NCBI GenBank assembly: GCA_013397935.1
Contig: VZRN01001791.1
Coordinates: forward strand, 463,364 to 527,363
Direction: 5' to 3'
DNA from: Dasyornis broadbenti
Taxonomy: Eukaryota; Chordata; Aves; Passeriformes; Dasyornithidae
DNA: 64,000 nt
The notes under the pieces were generated by a model that worked only from the letters and a program-made list of their open reading frames with translations, made no database searches and was not told the origin of the DNA. Both the position numbers and the translations under genes were made by a program. Shown in pieces: positions 54,523-64,000 of the stretch (position 1 is the stretch's first letter; each line of letters begins with the position of its first letter).

Positions 54523-55809
54523 TCAAACAAGTTTGCATTTGGCACAAGATCTTACTGCTACAGTTACTATTACTGTTGATACGGTGATTTTGTACAAGTA
54601 GAGCCTAAGAAGACCCGGTAACCTCCCTTATAGGCTGTGAAATGTCTTTTATTCAGCCTAGGATGATCCTAAGTCTGCCTGACACAGCACACAAACCGTA
54701 ATAGCTGGGTGTTTTTAGAGTAAATTACTATAAATAATTAGAATTTCTGTTTTCTCTGTACAGGACTGAAATGCAGCATGACTTAAAAGCCCTGGACTCT
54801 GACCTGGATAATAAAAACAACCTGCTTGAATGGAGTCTGGCTAATCTCCCCCACGCTGAAATTCCCAGTAAAACTGAAACACATTGGTTCTGCAAGGAAT
54901 GGATGCGACTCAGGTTTCAGGCAAGTTCTTGCTCTGCCCACAGAAATAATGTCATCAAACCTTTCCAGCTTTGAGTGGAGATTCAGTCTGGGTGGGGGAT
55001 TTGGACAGAGCAGAATTTTGCCCTGGGAAGAGCTTCCCTAGGTGCTCGCCTGCCCACCTGACAAAGGAGCAGCCTGGTGCTCGCAGAAGAAATAATCAAC
55101 TCAAATTTTAAAAAAAATTTTAAAAAGCTTTGTCTCATGTGTCCTTGACCTGTTTCCCAGCCCTGGGATTGCAGTCAGTGTTCTGCTGTCACCTAGAGCC
55201 TGTTCCAGCTACTCCACCATGGAGAGCTTGAGGTTTTTTGGGATAACCTGCTCCTGCTGCCTGTGTCCTTCTCCCCCCTCAGCTCCTCCTCATCCGATTT
55301 GCAGTGCAAGCCTGGAATTTTTTGTGTTAGATGATGCAGACTTCCTGGGTGGGGAATTCACTTGGAATGCAGCACTTCAGGAACGTGGCAGCGGCCTGTT
55401 AAATAATCCTGTTGGCACACTGCAGCCACAGTGCCCCGAATCAGCCTCATATTCCATCACACATTCCACTGCCATGGTCCCCAGGGTGCAGACTGGGAAT
55501 ATCCCACTGCCATGGAAAACAGGGAAACAACTGCATTTCAGAACTGAATGGATCCCTCTTCTCTTGGGAGAAAGGATAACAGGCTGTCATCCACAGCCAT
55601 AACTTGCACACCATCTTCTCCATATTCAAATCTGGCCTCTTGGCAATTGAGCCTTTTTTTTTTTTTTTTTTTGTATATTCACCTGAACTTCTTAGCATGG
55701 ACATTTGGGAGCTGCTCTTTTGTCTTTGCCTTGGAAACACTTCATATTTTCTGTCGGCCTTTGGTCCTAACCGTGCCTGTTTTTCAAAATGGTAGCTCAT
55801 AGGGGTTTT

Positions 55810-56440
55810 TTCCCAGTTTTATGCCTCTTTCATCCCTCCTCCTCTGATTCTGCCTCTCCAGCTCCTCATGACTGTTTCTGCTCTCCCTTTGCTCTGCTCG
55901 TGTCAGTCCATGCCACGGTTCCTTTTTACCCCACTTGCCTGCTTTCTTCTTTGCGTTCTACAGAACCAGGGCTGAAAATGCCTTTTCCACCTCCTCTAAA
56001 TGCCTTTTCCACCTCCTCTGCTTGCTTCTCCAAAGAGATCCTTCTGTGGAGCAAGGGCTGTAGCTTGGGAGCCACTGCTCTGTGCTTCGTGTTCATTTTG
56101 ATTCTTCCTAGTTCTAAGCTTTTCCTCAGTCTTTCTCTTCCCAGAATATCCATTAAACACCTCTCCTCTGGCAGCCACTGGCTCTTCAGTGCTTCTACCA
56201 GGCACCAGTGGGACTCCTGGTTCTTTCTTCTTTGCCCGTTTCTCGTTTCCCAGCAGATCTTCACGCGCTTTTCTTGTTGGAAATGGAGAAGTGGGGAAAA
56301 TTGGTTCTTCCTCCTGCTCTGTATTAACTTGCTGGAGAAGACACCTCTCCTTATCACAGTGGAGTCAAATAATAGCTGGGCTGGGTCTCTTCCCCTTCCC
56401 CTCGGGATTCATTCCCGTCTTTTTTTTCCTCATTGATTAG
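55810..56440. other. Pyrimidine-rich block with long open frames on both strands
   Basis: The plus strand is C/T-rich over about 630 bp. As a result it is open for 215 codons on the plus strand, and for 143 and about 123 codons in two minus-strand frames. I recognise no protein family in any of them. Strand composition bias alone lowers stop frequency, so coding is not assumed. A 22-bp tandem duplication (55976-56019) lies inside. Confidence 0.6.
55976..56019. repeat. 22-bp perfect tandem duplication
   Basis: The unit holding AAATGCCTTTTCCACCTCCT is present at 55976-55997 and again at 55998-56019 with no difference. A length of 22 shifts the reading frame between copies. Confidence 0.93.
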
Positions 56441-56702
56441 GCCCACGCTCTGCTGGTTAAAGCAGGAACAGATCAGACGGCAGAGCAGGCTCCCCTGGGC
56501 CCAGCCTAGTAGGTTTCTAGCTGGATTCCTGGAAGAGAAACCAGCTCCGAGGTGAACATCAGGCCCCAGTTAGCAGTTTTAAACACGCCCCACTGCTCTG
56601 TTCCTGCCTTCAGAAACCCAGCCTGCTGCGTTAGGACTGCGCTTGAGAAAGGAATAGAGGAGGACAGCAACTCAACACACCCACTGAATGGGCACAGCCT
56701 GC

Positions 56703-56763
56703 AGGATTTTCCAGAAAAAAAAAAAAAANAGGATTTTCCAAAAAAAAAAAAAAAAAAAAAAAA
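56703..56763. other. Ambiguous base and probable assembly duplication
   Basis: A single N at 56729 separates two copies of AGGATTTTCC, each followed by a poly-A run (56714-56728 and 56741-56763). The pattern suggests that two reads ending in the same poly-A were joined without being overlapped, so about 28 bases may be duplicated artificially. Confidence 0.75.
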
Positions 56764-58009
56764 TACCCAATCCTGCCTTTCAAACATGTAGAGCTGTATT
56801 ATAACAAGCTGCTGGCAAGTGTGAGTCCCTGGGTGCCACTGATGTTTGTGTCTGTGTGAGTATCTATGACAACAAATAAACCTAATGTTTGGGAAGTGTC
56901 CTTGGGAATCTCAGTGGGGGGGTTTGCTGCATTAGGTTTGCATTTTCAGACTTTTAATTCCTAAGTATTATGGAGATGAGTATGAAGTGCTTTAGGAAAA
57001 TGAACTAATTAGTTGCCAGAATTTTTTTTTTTTTCCCCCGTGTGCAAATGGGCCAGCTCAGACTAATGCTATTTACTTTAGCTGATTCCAGACTTTCAGG
57101 TGTATAAAGGAGTGAATATTTTTAGGAGCTTTAATTCTAAGCAGGAGGCTTAGCCTCAAGGTCAATGGACTGTGGGTATCTGTGGGTCACTGGCAGCAAT
57201 TTGAAGAAGGTAGAAAAGGGAATCTAACCTCAGTTTGTTGTAATGGTCAGTTTTGCTTCTGTAGCACTCCAAATCAAAACGTGGGAAGCCTGGAATTATC
57301 CTACAGAGCGGTGATTGGGATGGGCAGATCTGTAAGAATGGATCAATATAGTTAACGGCACAATAATTATGCTAATTAGATGAAAATGTCTGATTGCACC
57401 CGTCCTTTTGCTCACAGGATTTAGAACAAGGAGTTTTGCCTTTCTCTTTGGTCATTGTGCCTTTTGGAACAGAAATGTCTCCGCTATCTGCAGAAACCCG
57501 TAGGCCAAGGACAATCTTGCTTTGGTCTACAGCTGAAAACTACAGAGACAGAAACTGGGGCAGGAATGGGGTGGGGAAAAGGTTAAACCTTTTGGGACAA
57601 AGTGATTTGGAAGCAGCAGGTTGAGGAGAAAAATGGAGGAGGAGAGCCTGGTCTGCGGCAGAACCGTGCTCGTTGCGGCTTTGCCGATGTGTGTGGCTGT
57701 TGGGATCTGAACGAGCTTTTCATGTTGCTTCTGCGTAATTTATACGCAAGTGTGGCAAGAGATGTGCAGCACAAATCGTGCCTGGTGGAGAGGTGAAGAT
57801 GAGCTTCACAAATGCTTGAAGTTCTGAGCATTCCTGCAAAAGATGCTGAGGAAAAAACTCATCGCAGGCAGAACGCACCAAGTGCCCGGGCACTGAAATG
57901 TTTTTTTTTCCCTGATTTTGCATTGGTGAACTGCTCAGGAAACAGGACTTTGTGATTCTGCCTGGCTGTAACACCCTTGAAAAAGGCTCAAAACCAACGT
58001 GCTTCCTGT

Positions 58010-58042
58010 AAATCCTCCTGGAAGTCAATGGGGAGTCCGTTT
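58010..58042 (-). repeat. Degenerate old dispersed repeat, copy 2
   Basis: CCTGGAAGTCAATGGGGAGT is the reverse complement of the ACTCCCATTGACTTC core seen in copies 1 and 3. It is short and therefore tentative. Confidence 0.4.
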
Positions 58043-58379
58043 AGAATGAGGATGATTAAATAACATCAGGACCTGACCCTCTTTTCGGTGTAAGCAAAAA
58101 CGCTTAGGGAAAGGAGAGATCAGTTCGGGAAAATCCCCAGTGATTTTGTGATTCGAGCTATCTGAGTGTCGATGTGGAAGGGTATCACAGTGGTTGGAAG
58201 GGCGGTGAAGATGTGCTTATGTGCAGCATTGGTGATTAAATAAGAGCTCATGAGGATGACTCGTTATGTTGAAAACCCCTTGGGGAGCTCGATTTGCACC
58301 TGTGCTGCTCTAAGAACCGTCTTTTCATTCCTCGGAAATCTGGGTAGTTGAAGGAGCAGAATCCAGGATTGCCAAGAGC

Positions 58380-58690
58380 CCTTTGCACGTGTTTTCAATC
58401 ACCGGGTAGAGGTGGCAAGCATAAATCGAGGCGTCAAACTGGAACGGCAACGCATCTCGGAGTCGGTGGTGATTTAGAAAGCAGAACGGGTGATCTTATC
58501 GATGCCTCTCTGGAAGTGTGACACCAGGGTTACACTGGCTTCAAATACCTGCCACCGAGATTTATCTGCGCACGGGAAGTGGGTGAATCCAGGGGCTTCC
58601 GGCCGGTGCCCCCCAAAGCCACGGAGCCGCCCCCGTTGATGTCAGCGCGCTCGTAAATTCCGAGCTCGCGCTGAAGGAGGCAACTTCTGC
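58380..58690. other. CpG-dense block
   Basis: By hand count about 24 CpGs occur in roughly 310 bp, compared with a few per 300 bp in surrounding sequence. The densest part is 58561-58680. There is no repeat signature and no recognised exon. It could be an enhancer or an alternative promoter, or merely a GC-biased patch. The minus-strand open frame over 58562-58744 shows no recognised family. Confidence 0.55.
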
Positions 58691-61600
58691 CACTGCACAG
58701 AAGCTTCCAGAGGTGTCCCCTGCCTCCTGTAAATCCATGGACACCCAGTAAAGTGGATTAACTGCAGATGGACTTCAGAACAGCTGTCCCTCCTTCGGAA
58801 TTAGAGGGGTTCACACTTTTGGAAAGGCGACAGCGTGGTGCTCCTAAAAGCAAGAAAGGCCTGAAGGGTTTTTTTTGTCGTTGTTTTGTTTTAAATGGCT
58901 TTCAAGTTAGCTAGCTCATTCCAATCGATGGGAAAACAGGTTGCAGAGCTGTTGGCTCCACTCTGCCCCGTCATAAACAAACAACCCTCTTGTTTCTGAT
59001 AACTTATTTTCCCCCCATTAAAGGAACCCGGTGGGTTATTTGCTTTGGTTCACTCCTCCCGTGAGCCAGCCGTGCATTTGCATTCCGTTCCCTTGCTCCC
59101 TCCAGCCCTAAAGATGCCTGCCAAAATTAGTCAACAGATAACTACTCAGTGGAAGCTTTTAAGAACGTGTTAGGAAAGGCTTGAACATGACCCATTAATG
59201 TTTACAGCTCCTAATTATGTTAATTAATCAGTCTTTGAGGTCGTCTCAGCCGGGAGCCCAAAGGCAGGATCTCAGTTCCCACAGATGTACTTTAAGTCAC
59301 TGCCACGGCTGCTTGCAGCGAGGAGCTCAGCACGCTGTGCCTGCCAGGATATTTATGCTGGGTCCTGGACAAGGTTTGCTGGGGTTTTCCTGCTGGATTT
59401 TGAAACTTCCAGCATCTGGGAGCAGATGCGTTCGGGAAGGAGGATGTGGAATGGAAGCTGTCCCTGCAGAAAGGCCTTGTGGCAGGGGAGAAAGGCACTC
59501 AGAGAGCTCTCTGCACCAGCACTGATTGTTGGGATACAGAGATTACTGCCTTGGCAAGACCTGGAATTACTGGCTCTGGCAGTAAAGTGAGCTGAAACTG
59601 CTGATAGAAAAACCCCCAGACATTGCCTCTTCAAATAGTGTTTCTTTGCTTTTGTAAGAAGACGCAAGTATTTGGACAGAGGAAAAACACCCAAGGCTGT
59701 GCTATCCTCTTTCAGAGCTTCATTTCCAGAATTCAGAGTTTGCCTTCACTCTCCTGAGGAAAACAGAAGATTTGGGTAAGAGACTCAACCTTGCAGAGGG
59801 ATTCAGAAGCAAAATCTGCTTGTTTTGTGCTATTCCCTAAAGAATTTGGAAACTGCACAAAGCACAAGAGGGCAGGAGAAGATATATTTGACTCCAGTGA
59901 ATGCATGAGTACCGGAGAAAACACGGTGCAGATACAGATCTCTTTCTAATCCAGTTCAGCTCATCTTTATCCAGTGGAATTAGCAGACAAGCGCTTATTT
60001 ATCGCCCTATCCTGATTTTTACCACAAGCTCACAGCTGCTCCTGGCTGGTACCATTTGCTCCCAAGTGGAATGCCACGTACAAGTGGTTTGTGAGCACGT
60101 GACAATCCTTTAAGGGTGACAGGGAAAACAGGGAATGACAATCCGCATTAGGTGAAAAGAGAATGGTTCTTCACCCTTCTACAGATGGCTCTTGTGGGCA
60201 GTAACTCCCCTCTGTGCTGAGTATCAAGTGCCAAATACCAAAAAGTCATTTTTTTGGGTAGGTTCCTAGAGCAGGAATGCACCTGCAGGAGTGCCAGAGA
60301 AGAAGGGAATGTTTTTTCCCAGAGTAACGTGGCAGCATACGGAAAGAGGCCTGTGATCAAGGGGCTGGTGATGTCTCTGGTTGTTTTCCAAGGATCTTCA
60401 GGCTGGAGCTCGTGGACAACTGTCTGCTGGAGTGGCTCATGGCACCAAACCTGCTTTTTAAGCAATTCTCCTATCAGCTGTTCCATGAGTTGCTGCCATA
60501 TTGCATGGAGGCTGCAATCCATGCTCCTGCGCTCCTTGGAAAGCTCTGCTGGCAGGTCGAGGCGAGCCAGATGGGACTGGAAAGCAACGTGGCTCGGGAT
60601 GGATTGGGAGCCACAATTCCTCGGAACCAGAGCAGAGGGGGTGCTGCTGTTGGCACTGCTGAGGTGTCATCCCTCTCTGTCCTGTTGGCCAGGCCTCAGC
60701 ACTGATGGGTTGCCTGGCAGCTTCGGCACCGACTCCACCAAAAGCAGAGTGGACGGAGCGTGAAACGCGATACGGGCAGTGCCTGACGCGAATGAACGCT
60801 TTCCCTGTTCTGGGGAGTTTCAGTGCAAAGCCTCTCTCTCCATTCATCTCCCGTCCCCTGCTGCCCAGGGAGCCCCCGGGAACAGGAGGATTGGCAGTAA
60901 AGTCAGCTCCACAAAACAGGCCGGGGAAAAAAGGGAAATACAACACCATCACTTCCTATTTCTTTCTCTTTCCCTCTGCATCAAAGCCCGGGCTGGCTGT
61001 CAGGAGTGCTCCAAAGGAATAAATAAAGCACAGGAACCCCCCTGCTTCAGGAGGAGTCTCATTCGCTCACCATGAAGCTCGGCCAATTCCTTCTCTGACA
61101 GTTCTCGAGTCAGCAGGCAGAGCAAGAAGATCATTCAAAGCTAATCAGTAAAGTGTAAACCTATTATGAAAGCACATTTACCCCTCGCCACCTCCTCCCT
61201 CCCGAAAACCAATCCCCAAATCCGTGGGAATAACACACAGCCCCCATAAAAGTTGCGATTACTTAGATCCCCTGTTATCAGGTCAGCGATGCCACGGATG
61301 AAACGCTCCCCAGAGCTCCGAGCGGTGGCGGATAAATCCTCCAAGAAATTCATGGAGTGATTTGTTACAGCTCGAGGGCATGAGGCACAGCACAGCAGAG
61401 CCCGTGCATGAGGCTCTCCCCTGCGATTCTGGAGGCCATCTATGGTAATAAAAACCTCATCTTGATTTCTCATCCTTTGTATTGATTTCTGGCAGAAAAG
61501 ACTTGGCTCAGACAAAGATGCTGCTGTATTTCTCTGGATAATAAAGGGATCCTTCTCCCCTTTTCTGCCCACTCCTTTTTAAAATTCATTTTAGGGATGA

Positions 61601-62977
61601 CTCTAAGAAGACTCATAATTTGGGAACTGGTTTATGCACAGTGGGTAAAGAGTGGAGATGATGATGGCTGGCTTTGCATATGCAGAGCAAAAGCCTAAAT
61701 GTGAAATGAGAGAAAAATGGGTTTGGTCTGGAACAGCAGAGGAAAGTGAAGCTAAACCCAGCTATGCTATACCTCAATATGAAACTCTTTTATTAATTGA
61801 ATGGATGGGATGTGTGGGAGTCAAGTGCTTTCCATCCAGACTCAGATGTATATAATCACAGCAACTGCTAATTTTAGCTCATTTGTAGCCCTGCTCTGTG
61901 AACCCTATCTTGGGGGAAAAAAAAACCAAAACAAGGCAGGGCTGTAGGTAAACTGCATGATGCTTCTCCACAAAGATTTCAAAAACCATTATCTTTCTTT
62001 TCTAGTATGGTTGGACAAGGCCACACGGAAGTCTGGGAGGCTTTAAGTGAATAATTTGCAGGCCAAAAAAGAGAAGTCAGCCCAGGTAAACAGAAGGATG
62101 GATGGTGAGGCTGTGAAATGCAATGTTATATCAAAATTATTGTATCTTCTCTGCAGTAGGACTGATATAAGCAACTGGAACAATTTCATTTCGTCTATTC
62201 CTTTGGGTTTTGCTTTCCTTGGCTTTTTTATAACCTCTCTTCATAAGAAGTCTTGAAGTGACTGAAGCTGTTCCCTTGTGTGAAGACAGTGGTAAATATT
62301 TACAGCAGTTTTTACAAGTTGAGAAATTTAATATGTGCTCATTGCTTTTGTAATCTAAGAGTAACTGTGCTGAAAGGCTGTACCTGCTAATTGTGTTTTC
62401 TATCACAGCCTTTTCAGAGTGAAGAATAAAATAATAAGTTTGGGTTGTTTTTTTTTTTTTTTTTACACGCAGCAAAATTTATTCAAAAGAATCTTTGTTC
62501 CCCTTTTTCTGTTTACTTCATAGACTATGGAAAATGGGAAAGTCTGTCAAAAAGCCTAGCTGAAGAATAATTTATGAGCTACACTGAGCTGTTGATCTCG
62601 CAGACTGGCTTAGGGGAGAGCCAAAATATATCCTGGCAGGTAATAATTAATGCAAACCTTGACACTTCAGCCCTTGCCCTGTTCAGCAGGACACAGCTCC
62701 CAGTTCTGCAGCGTCTCTGGCAGGAAAGCCTGGCTCTGCTGGATACACACACTCCCCTTGTGGAGAAATGTGCTGATTTTTGGGTTGTTTTTAAGCCTGT
62801 TTTGGATGGCAGCGAATGTGTCTGTGGGGGAAATGATTTTGGTCACTTAGACAGAGGCCTGCTGTGAAGAGCAGGAGGGCAGGCAGCTCGCTCTGATTCC
62901 TCTCAGCTCCGTAAATCACCGCATCACTCAGCCAGATTCAAATGAACTCCGGTATTGGGCCGTGGCCAGCCTGTGCT

Positions 62978-63035
62978 GAAGCTGATGGCAGCTCTCCCAC
63001 TGCCTTCACCGGGGGCAGGATTTCATCTGCCACGC
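62978..63035 (+). repeat. Degenerate old dispersed repeat, copy 3
   Basis: CTGATGGCAGCTCTCCCACT, then GCCTTCACCGGGGGCAGGAT and TTCATC, follows the same order as copy 1 and is similarly eroded. Confidence 0.45.
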
Positions 63036-63154
63036 TGCTAAATCACCAGAAGAGCTTTTATCAATGAGAGCTGTCTAGTCTTGGCTGAACTGTGTACTAC
63101 TGATTTTTAGGGATCGTGACCGGCAGTTAATTTGAAAGCAGAGAGAAACAGGGA

Positions 63155-63282
63155 GTATGATGGGGCTTGGAGCAACCTGGGATAGTGGGAGGTGTCCCTG
63201 CCCATGGCAGAGGGGTTGGAATGAGACGGCCTTGAAGGTCCATTCCAACCCAAACCATTCTGGGATTCTCTGATCCAACACT
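63155..63282 (+). mobile_element. CR1 LINE 3' fragment with tail
   Basis: It reads GGGGCTTGGAGCAACCTGGG, GGTGTCCCTGCCCATGGCAG and CCATTCCAACCCAAACCATT, then GGGATTCTCTGATCC. Plus orientation, well preserved at the tail. Confidence 0.92.
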
Positions 63283-63898
63283 GACTGCAGCAAGTGCGTC
63301 ACTGCTCCTCTGCCACCAGTGGTGACCCTGCTCTCAGGCAGACCACATCAGGCAGAACTGCACATCTTTAGCCAAAAAGCAGTTTTAAGCCTAATCAGAT
63401 CATTTTGATAGAAGGTGGTTAATTCTTTTAATACGAGATTGTTTCAGATGGGTGGGTTATTGTCCAAGGTTGGAGGGGAGCTGTTTTCTCACCCTGTCTC
63501 GGCTGCAGCAGAACAAACCTGCCTCAAGGTTTATCTCTAAGCACCCTGTGTGTGTGGGTATATCTTAGTCCCATTTAATACAATCCCTTGCTCAGGATTA
63601 TCCACAAAGCTATCCAAGATCAGTTAATGTGCTTATATTGCAACATCTGCTTTCATCTTTGTTCATTTTCAAGTCAAGAATGAGATTCGAGGCTACTGAA
63701 CCTGACTAGGCAGAGCAGAAAAGGGGAGCTGAAGAGCCCTTATAGCTTGTTTTAATCAGGTATTATACGCTGGGCCTCTGGCCTTGAGTCTCGCCCAAAG
63801 CTGAGATGGAAATGTAGCAAGGAAGTCCCACTGCACTTGTAAGGGCTGCGAAAAGAAAGCTCAGCATTTACAGCACCTGAGTATTCCACAGGTGCAGG

Positions 63899-64000
63899 TG
63901 TCGTGGTTTAGCTTGGCCCAGGTTTTTCTAGTGGGGGGGGGACCACAAAGACGGCTCCTCTGTGAAGCTTCTCGAAGCCTTCACCATGTCCAGCTCTGAG
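63899..64000 (+). mobile_element. Possible start of an endogenous retrovirus LTR
   Basis: The sequence changes character at TGTCGTGGTTTA. TGTCRTGGTTTA is a start I associate with passerine ERVL-type LTRs. It runs off the window, so neither the far end nor a target-site duplication can be seen. No viral gene is present here. Confidence 0.45.

Larger units (their letters stand above)
43779..64000 (-). other. IQCA1: Sequence upstream of exon A: IQCA1 intron or 5' region
   Basis: No IQCA1 exon was recognised in these 20.2 kb. The IQ-motif exon and the N-terminal exons probably lie to the right of the window, which would make this mostly one large intron. It contains six CR1 copies, a CpG-dense block, a pyrimidine-rich block with long open frames, two old-repeat copies, a one-base assembly ambiguity and a possible LTR start. 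Confidence 0.55.

Noticed and set aside
60254..60763. 169-residue plus-strand frame and a 164-residue minus-strand frame overlapping it
   Set aside because: The two frames oppose each other, are Trp/Ser/Cys-rich without any domain, and lack splice or promoter context.
61141..61572. 143-residue minus-strand frame
   Set aside because: Composition looks plausible, but no family is recognised and it does not match IQCA1. Treated as chance.

Overview
This window is vertebrate nuclear DNA, almost certainly from a bird and probably a songbird. It holds no bacterial-style gene clusters. The dominant dispersed repeat is the avian CR1 LINE (about 18 recognisable 3'-end fragments). The only gene I can reconstruct has short exons with GT/AG borders spread over about 41 kb.

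That gene is the 3' half of IQCA1 (IQ motif and AAA domain containing 1, also called DRC11), a subunit of the nexin-dynein regulatory complex of motile cilia. It lies on the minus strand. Twelve consecutive coding exons run from 43,778 down to 2,572. Their splice phases all match, giving about 478 uninterrupted codons: the region just after the IQ/helical N-terminal half, a charged linker, and nearly the whole AAA+ module. The N-terminal exons should lie beyond the right edge, because I found none in the last 20.2 kb. The short C-terminal exon should lie beyond the left edge.

Layout: 1-2,571 is the last visible intron; 2,572-14,946 holds the AAA+ core exons; 17,399-22,478 holds the pre-AAA helical exons and a basic linker; 28,844-43,778 holds the coiled-coil and linker exons; 43,779-64,000 is intron or upstream sequence. 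The introns contain CR1 copies, three degenerate copies of an apparently old dispersed repeat, small tandem duplications, homopolymer runs, two assembly uncertainties, several CpG-dense or homeobox-motif-rich unique blocks that could be regulatory, and a possible LTR start at the right edge.

The most notable observations concern IQCA1. The AAA+ module looks like a pseudo-ATPase: Walker A ends K-K rather than K-S/T, the Walker B acidic pair is replaced by G-N, the sensor-1 Asn is replaced by Arg, and no arginine-finger motif is seen. One intron inside this module has a GC-AG border. I found no CRISPR array, tRNA, rRNA or clearly new gene system. The long open frames in the introns look like chance or CR1-derived frames.
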